Shown here: positions 16,188 to 25,299 of the stretch, piece by piece
How positions within the stretch are numbered: the stretch's first letter is position 1
Layout of the letters: each line of letters starts with the position of its first letter
Assembly: GCA_012522855.1 (NCBI GenBank)
Contig: JAAYJQ010000004.1
Coordinates: forward strand, 1 to 54,022
Length of the DNA stretch: 54,022 bases
Source of the DNA: Bacteroidales bacterium
GTDB taxonomy: Bacteria; Bacteroidota; Bacteroidia; Bacteroidales; UBA932
Reading direction: 5' to 3'
Notes under the pieces: generated by a model
Told to the model about the DNA's origin: nothing
The model's database searches: none
Seen by the model: only the letters and a program-made list of their open reading frames with translations
Program-made: the position numbers and the translations under genes

Positions 16188-17189
16188 TTATTCGGCCTTG
16201 CCGTCGGACCCGAGAACGTTGACGATCTTGTGCATGTAGAGCTTCTTCATCTCGTCGCGAGCCGGCCCGAGGTACTTCCGGGGATCGAACTCGCCCGGTT
16301 TCTCGGCCAGGACCTTGCGGACCGCAGCCGTCATAGCGAGACGAGAATCTGAATCGATGTTGATCTTGCAGACCGCGCTCTTGGCCGCGTCGCGGAGCTG
16401 ATCCTCGGGAATGCCGATCGCATCCGGCAGCTTGCCGCCGTACTGATGGATCATATCCACATATTCCTGCGGAACCGAAGAGGACCCGTGAAGAACGATC
16501 GGGAAGCCGGGAAGGTTCTTCTCGATCTCACGCAGCACGTCGAACGCAAGCGGAGGGGGAACCAGCTGGCCGGTCTTGGGGTCGCGGGTGCACTGTTCCG
16601 GCTTGAACTTATAGGCTCCGTGGGACGTTCCGATGGAAATCGCGAGGGAGTCGCAGCCCGTACGGGTGGCGAAGTCAATGACCTCTTCCGGACGGGTGTA
16701 GTGGGATTCCTCTGAGGAAACCTCATCTTCGACACCGGCCAGGACACCCAACTCAGCCTCGACCGTCACATCATACTTGTGCGCATAGTCAACCACCTGC
16801 CTGGTCAGGGCAACGTTCTCCTCATAAGGCTTGGAACTGGCATCGATCATCACGGAAGAGAAGCCGAAGTCCACACAGCTCTTACAGGTCTCGAAGGTAT
16901 CACCGTGATCCAGATGGAGGGCGATCTGCGGACGCTCCCAACCCAGTTCCTTGGCAAATTCAACCGCACCCTGGGCCATGTAGCGCAGAAGCGTCTGGTT
17001 CGCGTAGTTACGCGCGCCCTTGGAAACCTGGAGGATGACCGGGGACTTGAGTTCGGCAGCGGCCTGGACGATCGCCTGGAGCTGTTCCATATTGTTGAAA
17101 TTAAAAGCGGGAATGGCATAACCACCCTTCAGAGCCTTGGCAAACATCTCTCTGGTGTTGACAAGACCAAGTTCTTTGTATGAAATCAT
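16188..17189 (-). CDS. fba: class II fructose-1,6-bisphosphate aldolase
   Basis: 333 residues, typical of the longer class II form. Zn ligands and active-site blocks are visible: ALHLDHGDTFE, VMIDASSKPYEEN, EAELGVLAGVEDEV, SIGTSHGAYKF and VLHGSSSVPQE. It interconverts FBP with DHAP and G3P in glycolysis and gluconeogenesis. The ATG at 17189 (MISYKELG) is chosen; the upstream open frame lies in AT-rich promoter sequence. Confidence 0.95.
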   Translation of the reverse strand: MISYKELGLVNTREMFAKALKGGYAIPAFNFNNMEQLQAIVQAAAELKSPVILQVSKGARNYANQTLLRYMAQGAVEFAKELGWERPQIALHLDHGDTFETCKSCVDFGFSSVMIDASSKPYEENVALTRQVVDYAHKYDVTVEAELGVLAGVEDEVSSEESHYTRPEEVIDFATRTGCDSLAISIGTSHGAYKFKPEQCTRDPKTGQLVPPPLAFDVLREIEKNLPGFPIVLHGSSSVPQEYVDMIHQYGGKLPDAIGIPEDQLRDAAKSAVCKINIDSDSRLAMTAAVRKVLAEKPGEFDPRKYLGPARDEMKKLYMHKIVNVLGSDGKAE

Positions 17190-17253
17190 AACTATTAAGG
17201 ATTTAGATTTTTTTTGAACTAACCGTAGGATTTTGATTGATTCAAAACCTATG

Positions 17254-17261
17254 CAAAAATA
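17254..17261 (-). promoter_or_regulatory. possible -7 element of fba
   Basis: The complement of 17254-17261 reads TATTTTTG, 65 bp upstream of the fba ATG in an AT-rich intergenic region. A -33 TTTG lies nearby but at a short spacing. Confidence 0.45.
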
Positions 17262-17421
17262 GTCAAAATTTGGCAAACGACCTATTATTTTCGCATAATA
17301 TCCGCCTTGCGGATCGCAAATCAGACGGAATAGCCGGACACGGAAGCAAGAACGATTCCCCTCAAATTTCAGTTAATTATTATTTTATCGTAATTTAGAC
17401 ACCCCGAAAAAAGCGTAAACG

Positions 17422-18723
17422 ATGAACTACATGAGCGCCGACGAGGCTATGTCCCTCGTCAAATCAGGAAACTCGGTCTTTTTCCAAGGAAGCACATCCG
17501 TCCCGGTCATTCTGCAGGAAGCCCTGGCCCGGCGCCACGCGGAACTCAGGGATGTGAAAATCCTTTCGGGCTTCAACGTGACCAAGGGGGTCGCGCCATT
17601 CTGCAAGCCGGAATACAAAGATTCCTTCGTGGTGAACAGCCTGTTCCTGTGCGAAGACCAGCGGGAATATGTAGCCGAGGGCTACGGCAGCCTGATCCCC
17701 GGTTTCCTGAGCGACATCTCGAAGCTGATCCGCCACCGTGAGATCCCGGTCGATGTGGCCTGCATCAACTGTTCGCCGCCGGACGAAAACGGCTACTGCA
17801 GTTACAACATCGCCGCAGACCTGACCCAACCCGCGGTCGAAGCCGCGCGGATCGTGATCGCCCAAGTCAACAAGAACATCCCATACCTCTACGGGACGGC
17901 AATGATCCACGAAAAGGCGATTACGGCAGCCGTTGCCTGCGACGACCCGCCGATCGACCTGCAGTTCGGGGAGCCGACCGAGATCGAGATCGCGATCGGT
18001 ACCCACATCGCTGCAGAGATTCCGGACGGCGCGACCCTCCAGATCGGGGTCGGGGGTATTCCGAACGCGACCTTGAACGGGCTGCGCGACCACCGGCACC
18101 TCGGCCTGCACACCGAAGCCATGACCGACGGCGTATTCCGCCTGATGCAGTCCGGCGTGATCGACAACTCCCGGAAGAAATACGAACCGGGCCGCAGTGT
18201 CGCTTCGCTGGCGCTCGGCTCGCGCGAGATGTACAAGTTCATCGACCGCAACCGCGACTGCGTCTTCTTTGACGTGGGCGTCACCAACGACCCAGCCATC
18301 ATCCGTCAGAACCCGAATGCGGTCGCGATCAACTCCGCCATCGAAGTCGATCTGACCGGGCAGATCTGCGCCGACAGCATCGGGGAAAAGATCTTCTCCT
18401 CCGTGGGCGGCCAACACGACTTCATGTACGGCGCATCCCTGTCCGAAGGAGGCAAGACCTTCATCGCGATGCCGTCGCGCACTTTGGGCGGCCACAGCAA
18501 GATCGTCGCCCGTCTCGCGCCCGGAGCGGGCGTCGTGACGACCCGTTTCCAGACCCAGTATGTGGTCACGGAATATGGCTGCGTGTACCTGCGGAACAAG
18601 AATTTAGCGGAGCGCGCCAAGGCGCTCATCTCCATCGCCCATCCGGATGACCGGGAAGCGCTGGACCGAGCCGCAGCGGAACGGTTCGGCTACATCTATC
18701 ATCGGCTCTCAATGCGTCCGTAG
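17422..18723 (+). CDS. acetyl-CoA hydrolase/transferase family CoA-transferase
   Basis: 433 residues. The family blocks are GVGGIPNATL, NSAIEVDLTGQICADSIG (with the catalytic Glu) and GGQHDFMYGASLSEGGK, plus TRFQTQYVVTEYG near the end. These match the Cat1/AbfT-type enzymes that move CoA between acetate and succinate, 4-hydroxybutyrate or butyrate, consistent with fermentative acid production. The exact acid is not determined. Its last 30 bases overlap the convergent thioredoxin-like gene. Confidence 0.9.
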   Translation: MNYMSADEAMSLVKSGNSVFFQGSTSVPVILQEALARRHAELRDVKILSGFNVTKGVAPFCKPEYKDSFVVNSLFLCEDQREYVAEGYGSLIPGFLSDISKLIRHREIPVDVACINCSPPDENGYCSYNIAADLTQPAVEAARIVIAQVNKNIPYLYGTAMIHEKAITAAVACDDPPIDLQFGEPTEIEIAIGTHIAAEIPDGATLQIGVGGIPNATLNGLRDHRHLGLHTEAMTDGVFRLMQSGVIDNSRKKYEPGRSVASLALGSREMYKFIDRNRDCVFFDVGVTNDPAIIRQNPNAVAINSAIEVDLTGQICADSIGEKIFSSVGGQHDFMYGASLSEGGKTFIAMPSRTLGGHSKIVARLAPGAGVVTTRFQTQYVVTEYGCVYLRNKNLAERAKALISIAHPDDREALDRAAAERFGYIYHRLSMRP

Positions 18724-20294
18724 GCAGTTGCCAAGGACATATATTTTCGCGCGACCCGCCCCTTACGATCGATTTGCAACACATTGGGCAGGACGGAAAG
18801 ATCGAAGTCTTGGAACAAGGCGTTCGCCAATTCCGGCTGCTCCGCCAGGACTTCGTCCACATTCACCCGGACGATGACGGGACGCCGACAGCGCGGCGCA
18901 GCCTTCCGGAGGGAATCCGCCGCCGCCAACTCCGCCTCGCAAACCTCGCAACCTTCCGTGAAGAAAAGCAGGTACCCGCCCCGCCGCTGCAACTTTTTCC
19001 AGCCGTCGATCGGCATGTCGGGAAGCTTCGTTCCGACCGCTGCCCGCGAAAGCAGATCCATCATCATCTCCGCCAGCCCCACGACATGCAGGCTGTCGTC
19101 CGCCGTGTTCCAGATGTCCGGACGCGAAAGCACATATTCCCGGATAAAAGGCACAGCCCCGTTCCGGAACACCTCCTCGGACCGCATGGCAAGCCAATAG
19201 AGATAGTCCCCTTCCAGGTGTTTGAAGGACAGGGTATCGCCCCGGTCGAGGGTGCGCTGCCGCAGCAGATCCGCAATGTGGAGGACATCCTCCGTCCGGA
19301 GCGTGTCCCCGTAAGTCGCGACTAGCCGGTCGAACAGGCCCAGCGCCTCCTCGCCGCCATATTCATACGGCTGCGGAGCGAACACCAAGTCGATCAGTTG
19401 CTGCAACGCGGTGACGTCCAGGCCCCGGCCGATGATAATCCCGCTTGGGTCGATCAGGAAGATCCGGGGGGTCTGCAGCACGGCGTATTTCCGCTGGAAG
19501 TCCGAGCGCACCTCGGGATCCCAACCGTGAAAGAGGCGTGCCGCAGAGGCCGTCAACCGCATCCGGGTCGCGCGCCAGTCCGCCCAGGCCTCCGCATCAC
19601 TGCCGGTGTAAACCGCATAGACATCGAGCGGAAAGTCGTTTTCGTTCAAAAGGTTGCAGAGCTGGACCACCTCAAGCTTGCACTTGGCGCAATCGGTGTC
19701 GTAGAAGAACAGAACCCGGTAGCGGTCGGAGGCTCCCCCGACGCACAGGGAATCCCGCTTCACGGTGCTTTCCAAAGGCCGCTGGGCTTCCAAGCCCGCG
19801 TCACCGGAGGCTGCTTGCTGTCCGGGATCGTCCTCCGGCGTAGCCAGAACGAGTTCAGGGGCCGGCATGCCCAGCAGCGACCGGCGGTTGAAATCCGCGA
19901 ATATGCGAACATTGATCCGGTCGATTTCGCTCCGGCCGCCCACCTTTCCGGGCAGGATCCAAGTATCGGCCACATGAACCGAAACCCCTTCGTCCCCCAT
20001 CAGATGCGATGCGAGATAGGCATCGTAAATCGTCCAGGCGACATGGTCGCGGAGCGGTCCTTCCGGCGTATTCTCGATCAGAAAGTCGCATTCCTCGTTC
20101 TTGACCTCGACCGGCTCTGCCTCCAGGGTCTTGAAATAGGCAGCCAGCCGGGCGTCCAGCGCCTGCAAAACGGCGGAGTCCGGAACTGGGACCGAGGCAG
20201 ACTGCACGCTGCCGGGCGGAAGATACGGCCCGCCGGTCTGGGCAAATGCCAACGGCGCGAGGACAGCCAAAGCGAAGAATACGAACCTGGTCAT
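18699..20294 (-). CDS. DUF5106 / thioredoxin-like lipoprotein-type protein
   Basis: About 531 residues with a signal peptide (ending LAFAQ). An N-terminal DUF5106-like helical part (about 40-150) ends at the LGMPAPELVLA strand. A thioredoxin fold follows with FFYDTDCAKCKLE (CxxC near 210), and a second CxxC lies in TEGCEVCEAEL near residue 455 inside another thioredoxin-like segment. Bacteroidota DUF5106 proteins are envelope thiol-disulfide proteins of unknown client. The ATG at 20294 overlaps the coaD stop (TGATG); a GTG at 20297 is an alternative start. It converges on and overlaps the CoA-transferase gene. Confidence 0.8.
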   Translation of the reverse strand: MTRFVFFALAVLAPLAFAQTGGPYLPPGSVQSASVPVPDSAVLQALDARLAAYFKTLEAEPVEVKNEECDFLIENTPEGPLRDHVAWTIYDAYLASHLMGDEGVSVHVADTWILPGKVGGRSEIDRINVRIFADFNRRSLLGMPAPELVLATPEDDPGQQAASGDAGLEAQRPLESTVKRDSLCVGGASDRYRVLFFYDTDCAKCKLEVVQLCNLLNENDFPLDVYAVYTGSDAEAWADWRATRMRLTASAARLFHGWDPEVRSDFQRKYAVLQTPRIFLIDPSGIIIGRGLDVTALQQLIDLVFAPQPYEYGGEEALGLFDRLVATYGDTLRTEDVLHIADLLRQRTLDRGDTLSFKHLEGDYLYWLAMRSEEVFRNGAVPFIREYVLSRPDIWNTADDSLHVVGLAEMMMDLLSRAAVGTKLPDMPIDGWKKLQRRGGYLLFFTEGCEVCEAELAAADSLRKAAPRCRRPVIVRVNVDEVLAEQPELANALFQDFDLSVLPNVLQIDRKGRVARKYMSLATAYGRIESR

Positions 20295-20761
20295 CACACT
20301 TTCGGGAGCACGACGCCCTCCGGAATAAACTGCGACGTGTCACCTCGGTGCCGCACCACATCCCGCACCGCCGAAGAAGAGATGTGGGCATATTCCTGGG
20401 CAGTCGGGATGATGATCGTCTCGAGTTCGGGATACAAGTGGCGATTGGCGTCCGCGATCGACTGCTCGTTGTCGAAATCCGTCATATTCCGGACCCCCCG
20501 CACGATGTGCCGGAGGCCCAATTCCCTACAGATGTCCGCAGTCAGCCCGTCGTATTGTACGATGGTCACCCCTTGCATGCCGCGGGTGGCCTGGCGAATG
20601 ATGTCCAACCGCTGCTCCATCGTGAAGAAGCCGCGCTTGTCCTGATTCACACCGACCGCGACGATCACTTCGTCGAACATGGTCAGCGCCCGCGTCAGGA
20701 TGTTCAAATGGCCGGATGTGAACGGATCGAAGGATCCGGGGAACAAAGCTTTTCTTTCCAT
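20294..20761 (-). CDS. coaD: phosphopantetheine adenylyltransferase
   Basis: 155 residues, usual length. The nucleotidyltransferase motif is FPGSFDPFTSGHL near the N terminus, and the second active-site block is EYAHISSSAVRDV. It adenylates 4'-phosphopantetheine in CoA synthesis. I start at the ATG at 20761 (MERKALFPG), preceded by TTAGGAAT. It follows the lipase gene by 4 bp and overlaps the DUF5106 gene. Confidence 0.96.
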   Translation of the reverse strand: MERKALFPGSFDPFTSGHLNILTRALTMFDEVIVAVGVNQDKRGFFTMEQRLDIIRQATRGMQGVTIVQYDGLTADICRELGLRHIVRGVRNMTDFDNEQSIADANRHLYPELETIIIPTAQEYAHISSSAVRDVVRHRGDTSQFIPEGVVLPKV

Positions 20762-20765
20762 ATTC

Positions 20766-21665
20766 CTAAGCAATAAATTTCAAGATATCGGTAAATACTT
20801 CGGGGTTTTCTTCGTGCAAAATCTCGTGGCGGAGAGTCGGATAGAGTTTGCTCCGCACCTGCGTGTAGCCGCGCGCCTTCAAAAAATCGACCGCCTTCCC
20901 GAAATCCTTGTCACTGACGCGGCAGGGGTCGTTGCCCCCGGACAGGAAGAGGATCGACAGTTGCGGATGCGCCATCTTCCAGCCGGCCGGGCCATAGCAA
21001 TCCCGCATCAGGCGGAGCAACCCTTGGAAGCCGTTGACCGTGAAGCAGAAGCCGCAGTAGGGATCCTGAATATAGCCGCGGACATTTTCAGCATCCTTGC
21101 TGAGCCAGGCGAAGGGACCGGCGGCCTTGAAAGACTTGTTGAAGGAGCCGAAGGTCAGATTATTGAGTATCTTCGAGCGGTGACGGCTGCCGCGGATGGC
21201 TCCGATCAGGCCGGCGAGGACAAGTCCGGCGCCCTTCATGGGATTGTCGGAGGGGCTGCCGCAGAGCAGCAGACGCTGAATCGAGTCGTCGTACCGCTTC
21301 GCGAAGGACCGCGCGATCAGGGAGCCCATGCTGTGCCCGAAGAGGGTCACCGGAAGATTTGGATATTCCTGCCGGGCCCAGTCGTGGATGACCTTGATGT
21401 CTTCCACCATCGCCAGCCAGCCGCCGTCGTAGAGATACCCCAAGTCGTCCTCGGACTTGACGGATTCGCCGTGTCCGCGCAGGTCGCTGACCACGGCGAC
21501 ATAGCCGTTCGAGGCCAGGAATTCCATGAATTCGTAATAGCGTTCCTTGTGCTCCGCCATTCCGTGCACGATTTGGACAAGCCCCTTGGCCGGCGTTTCC
21601 GGCGCGCACACCGCTACGGCGAGGTCCAGCCCGTCCGCAGATGCCTTGATTGTCAATGTTTTCAT
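20766..21665 (-). CDS. alpha/beta-hydrolase, lysophospholipase/monoacylglycerol-lipase type
   Basis: 299 residues of the Hydrolase_4 (S33-like) family. The oxyanion segment is VQIVHGMAEHKERY, the nucleophile elbow FGHSMGS (Ser about 106), the acid lies in FLSGGNDPC, and the catalytic His is in LRHEILHE near the C terminus. It probably cleaves glycerolipids; substrate unproven. It lies 4 bp before coaD and 4 bp after the cupin gene, in a compact operon. Confidence 0.88.
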   Translation of the reverse strand: MKTLTIKASADGLDLAVAVCAPETPAKGLVQIVHGMAEHKERYYEFMEFLASNGYVAVVSDLRGHGESVKSEDDLGYLYDGGWLAMVEDIKVIHDWARQEYPNLPVTLFGHSMGSLIARSFAKRYDDSIQRLLLCGSPSDNPMKGAGLVLAGLIGAIRGSRHRSKILNNLTFGSFNKSFKAAGPFAWLSKDAENVRGYIQDPYCGFCFTVNGFQGLLRLMRDCYGPAGWKMAHPQLSILFLSGGNDPCRVSDKDFGKAVDFLKARGYTQVRSKLYPTLRHEILHEENPEVFTDILKFIA

Positions 21666-21669
21666 ATTC

Positions 21670-22068
21670 TTACGTGTCGCTTTGAATATCCTCCGGTTTC
21701 AGCGGCTCGAAAGCCCCGTGCTTGGCTTCGAAGATCACCGTGCCCGGCTCCAGCGGCTCGATCGTGTGCCACTGCCCCGCCGGAATCTGCACGCCAACAT
21801 TCTCGCCGCCCGCCCGCAGTGTGATGGCATCGGTCTGGTTGCCATCCTCATCGAAGAACAACTCCCGCACACTCCCCCGCAGCACCAGCACCGTCTCCGA
21901 TGTGTCCAGATGCCGATGCACCGGCACCACCGTCCCGAGAGCCAGGGCGTTCAGCATCCGCTGGGAACCATCCGCGGGCGACGTCCGCAAATCGAAGTGT
22001 TGCCGCAGCCGCGGATTCTCCTTCGCCGCCGCCGACAACGCATCCAGAAATTTTTGGTTGATGGTCAT
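21670..22068 (-). CDS. WbuC-family cupin metalloprotein
   Basis: 132 residues. The cupin metal ligands are in VVPVHRHLDTSETVLVLRG and in AGQWHTIEPLEPG. WbuC-type cupins are often linked to surface-polysaccharide loci, but no catalytic role is established. It heads a tight minus-strand operon (cupin, lipase, coaD, DUF5106 protein). Confidence 0.82.
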   Translation of the reverse strand: MTINQKFLDALSAAAKENPRLRQHFDLRTSPADGSQRMLNALALGTVVPVHRHLDTSETVLVLRGSVRELFFDEDGNQTDAITLRAGGENVGVQIPAGQWHTIEPLEPGTVIFEAKHGAFEPLKPEDIQSDT

Positions 22069-22098
22069 ATCTTATGAATATTATCGTATGTCTTTCCG

Positions 22099-22240
22099 GC
22101 TCGGGGACATGTTCTTCCCGGCTCGGGGGCACGTTCCTCTTCCCAGCTCGGGGCACGTTCCTCTTCCCAGCTCGGGGGGCACGTTCCTCTTCTCAGCTCG
22201 GGGGCACGTTCCTCTTCCCAGCTCGGGGGCACGTTCCTCA
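22099..22240. repeat. 22-26-bp tandem repeat, six copies
   Basis: GCTCGGGGGCACGTTCCTCT-like units begin at 22099, 22121, 22146, 22170, 22196 and 22221, with a slightly variable G run. They occupy the region upstream of the WbuC gene and precede a 52-bp array. Confidence 0.85.
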
Positions 22241-22334
22241 CCCCTCCGCCTCAAGCCCCGCCCCGAAAATGCAGGTAAATGTACACATATTCACGGGTTC
22301 CTCAAAATCTTGGCCAAAGGGAATCCCAAGCCCC

Positions 22335-22735
22335 GCTCGGCTGCCGCCCGGGAGGGCATCCCAGGACGGGAAACACGAGGATCCGGGCCTGGCAGAGGGC
22401 TGGAAGGGTGTACCAGGACCGAAAAGCCGGGGATCCGGGCCTGGCAGAGGGCTGGAAAGGCGCCCCAGGACCGAAAAGCCGGGGATCCGGGCCTGGCAGA
22501 GGGCTGGAAAGGCGCCCCAGGACCGAAAAGCCGGGGATCCGGGCTTGGCAGGGGGCTGGAAGGGCGTGCCAGGACCGGAAATGCGGAGATTAGGGCTTGG
22601 GTGGGGGCCGGAAGGGCGTGCCAGGACCGGAATAACAGCAATCTGGGCCTGGGTGGGGGAAAAACAGCCGGGCCAGAAACAAAACCACAGGAAATTGGGG
22701 TTGGCTGACACCGGCTGCGATCGGAACAATTCGGA
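22335..22735. repeat. 52-bp GC-rich repeat array, upstream of hairpin copy C
   Basis: Units with ATCCGGGCCTGGCAGAGGGC, then TGGAAAGGCGCCCCAGGACC, repeat every 52 bp (for example 22441 to 22493); about seven units are visible and the central ones are identical. The last unit degenerates to TTGGCTGACACCGGCTGC and GGAACAATTCGGA, which abuts the hairpin element. CCTGG...CCAGG arms make each unit a dyad. Confidence 0.9.
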
Positions 22736-22883
22736 TTTACAAAATGCGGGCACGCTGCTCCAGCTCCCAGGGCTGTACAGGGCATATGAGCGTGAAAGAT
22801 CAGTCAAAATATTCACCTTCTTTTCACTCCGATCGGCCTCCTAGGCCACTCTGCACCGGAATGCCGTGCCCGGGTTTTGTAAA
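22736..22883 (+). repeat. hairpin element, type I, copy C
   Basis: 148 bp. The ends are TTTACAAAATGCGGGCACG and CGTGCCCGGGTTTTGTAAA. Internal stems are GTGAAA...TTTCAC and GGCCTCCTAGGCC. Flanks TTCGGA and CCCGAAGG extend the inverted repeat imperfectly. Confidence 0.88.
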
Positions 22884-23068
22884 TCCCGAAGGACTTGCGC
22901 AGATTCCACGGAAAAATATTCAGCCAAGACGGAAAAGCCGGGAGCAGGGCTTGGGCACAGGCAAAAGGGCGAGGGCAGAACCGGAAAACAGGGAAACCAG
23001 GCTTGGCACGGGTCCGGAAAAGCATCCTAGGATTGGAACGACAGCAATCCGGGCTTGGCTGAGGACTA
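22884..23068. repeat. degenerate 52-bp array, downstream of copy C
   Basis: Begins with the conserved right flank CCCGAAGGACTTGCG...AATATTCAGCCA, then three diverged units (GGGCTTGGGCACAGG, AGGCTTGGCACGGG, CCGGGCTTGGCTGAGG). Confidence 0.75.
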
Positions 23069-23175
23069 TCGTTTAATGTTTGAATTTCCGGCGTGAAGCG
23101 GAACTTGCGCCCTACTTTTTGAGATTTTTGCGAAATCCTTGAGAATAAAATTTGAGAATTTTGATAAAATCCCCA

Positions 23176-23330
23176 TACGAGGATCCGGGCTTGGCTGCCG
23201 CCCGGAAGGGCACCCCAGGACCGGAAACACGGGGTTCCGGGCCTGGCGCGGGGCAGGAAAGGCGCCCCAGGACCGGAAAGTCGGGAATCTGGGCTTGGCA
23301 GGGGTCAGGAAAGCCACCGATTGGGGCAGC
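23176..23330. repeat. 52-bp GC-rich repeat array, about three units
   Basis: GAGGATCCGGGCTTGGCTGC, then two more units with CCCCAGGACCGGAAA, end just before the 3' end of the Fic gene. No hairpin element is adjacent on this side; copy C lies 290 bp to the left. Confidence 0.82.
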
Positions 23331-23350
23331 AAACAATGAACCTTATTTCT

Positions 23351-24418
23351 TCACTGTGTCACAAACACTCTCCAACTCCCCTCCTTCTCTCCTCGCTCCA
23401 CATACTTATTAGCAATCAGTCGCTCCAACAGTTTCTGTATGGCCGTCACGCTGATGCCCGTTTCATCTTTCATGTCCGCAAGCGTCAGCGTTGGCTGCGT
23501 TCGCATAGCGTTCAGTATCTTCGTGTAATTGGGTGTTCGGAATGCAATCCGTTCCCCATCATACCACCACACATTCTCATTCCGCTCGCTCACAAACAGC
23601 ACGTAGTTATACACCTCCGTGGCCACCAGTTCATTGAAATATTTCAGGAACGGACGGATGTCCCGGATGTCTGCATGGGCACCATCGCCAGGCACGGGGC
23701 CTACTTCAAGGTCAGCCTGATGTAGAGCCTCTAGATACTCACTCTTCTTGCGACTACGGATCACAATCATCGGATAGTCGTGGCGAGCCAGAATATAGTT
23801 CATCATCAGCCGGGCTATGCGACCGTTTCCGTCCTCGAAGGGGTGAATGCGTATATAGCGGTAGTGAAACAGCGCGGCCAACTCCACCGGCGAGAGTTTT
23901 CCTTCCCGCTCCGCTGCGTTATACCAGTCTACCAGATCAGCCATCAGTGCCGGAGTCTCCTCCGGTGAGGCATACTCGAAGCGGTCTCCGTATCGCGTAA
24001 TCACACTATTAGGCCGTGTCTTATACTGCCCCGCGTGTATCACGTAACTCGTCTGCATGCCGCCCGGCAAATCACGAGACACCGTGTAATCCTCGCGCAG
24101 AAGGGTCTTGTGCAATGTCCGGATAAAGTTCTGTGTCAAAGGCATTTCCTTCACCGCAGCCTCCTCGGTCATCATCCGCAGGGCCACGTTACTCGCTGTC
24201 ATTTCTTGCACATCGCGCACGTCCGCCTCGCCAATCACCTTGCCGAAGAGCAGCAGGATTTCCGTTTGGCCATACGTCAGCGTGTTGCCCTCGATGTGAT
24301 TGCTGTTGTAATTGAAGTCCACGGTGAAGCGGCGGCTCAGCCTCTTCCTGTCCTTTTCCGACAGCGGCTGCAAATCCCGCCACGCCGCCAATGCCTTCTC
24401 GATAGTAAGATACTTCAT
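23351..24418 (-). CDS. Fic-family protein (AMPylator) with C-terminal winged helix
   Basis: 355 residues. The core motif IHPFEDGNGRIARLM matches HPFxDGNGR, so the catalytic His and phosphate loop are intact. The N-terminal inhibitory helix motif SNHIEGN (residues about 38-44) is the S/TxxxE(G/N) type that restrains AMP transfer in class II Fic proteins. The C-terminal ~80 residues form a winged-helix-like domain (TLTLADMKDETGISVTAIQKLLERLIANKYVERG). Such proteins modify targets or act as toxin-like regulators; the target is unknown. It sits at the left edge of an AT-richer accessory island. Confidence 0.9.
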   Translation of the reverse strand: MKYLTIEKALAAWRDLQPLSEKDRKRLSRRFTVDFNYNSNHIEGNTLTYGQTEILLLFGKVIGEADVRDVQEMTASNVALRMMTEEAAVKEMPLTQNFIRTLHKTLLREDYTVSRDLPGGMQTSYVIHAGQYKTRPNSVITRYGDRFEYASPEETPALMADLVDWYNAAEREGKLSPVELAALFHYRYIRIHPFEDGNGRIARLMMNYILARHDYPMIVIRSRKKSEYLEALHQADLEVGPVPGDGAHADIRDIRPFLKYFNELVATEVYNYVLFVSERNENVWWYDGERIAFRTPNYTKILNAMRTQPTLTLADMKDETGISVTAIQKLLERLIANKYVERGEKEGSWRVFVTQ

Positions 24419-24665
24419 ACGGATGCGAATATATCAATAAATCAGCACGAAGATACAAAATGTTTTTAAAATGGTTATAACACTACAACCTTTTCCGCCA
24501 CAAATCACTTACTCTGCTCTTTTTTCTCAAAACTTTTGATCACATCGACATCTTTTGGGGTACCTTACTTGAATATGTGGTGTAGAACTTGTCTCAGTCT
24601 GGCCCGTATTTGTCAAAAAGGAAAATGGTCCTGGCTAACACCGGCTGCGATCGGAACAATTCGGA

Positions 24666-24813
24666 TTTACAAAGTGCGGGCACGCTGATCCTGCTCCCAG
24701 GGCTGTACAGGGCATATGAGCGTGAAAGATCAGTCAAAATATTCGCCCTCCTTTCACACCGATCGGCCTCCCAGGCCCCTCCAAGACCGATTGCCGTGTC
24801 CGGGTTTTGTAAA
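24666..24813 (+). repeat. hairpin element, type I, copy D
   Basis: 148 bp with TTTACAAAGTGCGGGCACG at the left and CGTGTCCGGGTTTTGTAAA at the right. It is preceded by only a short remnant of the array (GGTCCTGGCTAACACCGGCT) and followed by the conserved right flank TTCCGAAGGATTCGCG. The 170 bp between the Fic gene and this remnant hold AT-rich sequence with no feature I recognise. Confidence 0.88.
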
Positions 24814-25073
24814 TTCCGAAGGATTCGCGCGAATTCCGCGGGAGAATATTCAGCCAGGACGGGAAACGCAGGGATCCGGGCTTGGCAAGGGGCTGGAGAG
24901 GCGTGCCAGGACCGGAATCGCGGGAAACCGGTCTTGGCTGCCGCCCGGAAGGGCATCCCAGGACCGGAAATGCGGGAATACGGGCTTGACTGGGGGCAAA
25001 AAAGCCGGCCCAAGACCAAAACCACAGGAAATTGGTCCTGGCTAACAACGACTGCCCTCGGAACAATTCCGGA
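24814..25073. repeat. 52-bp GC-rich repeat array, downstream of copy D
   Basis: After the conserved flank ending in AATATTCAGCCAGG there are about four units, including the variant GAAACCGGTCTTGGCTGCCG. The array ends in GGTCCTGGCTAACAACGACT and GGAACAATTCCGGA before a second repeat type. Confidence 0.85.
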
Positions 25074-25209
25074 TTTACAAAATCTATGGATACCTTTGGT
25101 TTCTTTGGCAAAATGTACATTTTACTTTGCCAAAATTTGTACATTCTTCTTTGCCAAAAAATGTCGATTCAAAGTTACTTGTTGCACCATTACCCTTGTT
25201 GCGGCCTTC
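25074..25209. repeat. AT-rich ~135-bp repeat, copy 1
   Basis: Starts TTTACAAAATCTATGG, i.e. with the outer bases of the hairpin-element end, then contains paired TTTGCCAAAATTTGTACATT-like motifs and ends ACCCTTGTTGCGGCCTTC. The same block recurs at 32556-32690. The last ~40 bases, read on the minus strand, encode GRNKGNG as in the N terminus of the IS256-type transposase at 32667-32828. Confidence 0.82.
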
Positions 25210-25259
25210 GACCAAATACAAATCGTCGCCTAAATCACTTGCGAAACTTTAAAGATATA

Positions 25260-25291
25260 TTTGTGTATGTGCGTGGAAAAGTGTAATTTTG
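25260..25291 (+). promoter_or_regulatory. Bacteroidota promoter for the abiE operon
   Basis: TTTG (25260-25263), a 20-bp spacer and TAATTTTG (25284-25291) fit the consensus closely. The palindromic operator starts 9 bp downstream. Confidence 0.8.
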
Positions 25292-25299
25292 CAATTGAA

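Noticed and set aside
17464..18495. 343-codon open frame opposite the CoA-transferase
   Set aside because: Antisense shadow of a gene with clear family motifs; the composition is a complement artefact.
22238..22816. Proline/glycine-rich open frames through the 52-bp arrays
   Set aside because: Frames shift from unit to unit because 52 is not divisible by three; proteins look like repeat translations (for example SGPGTPFQP).
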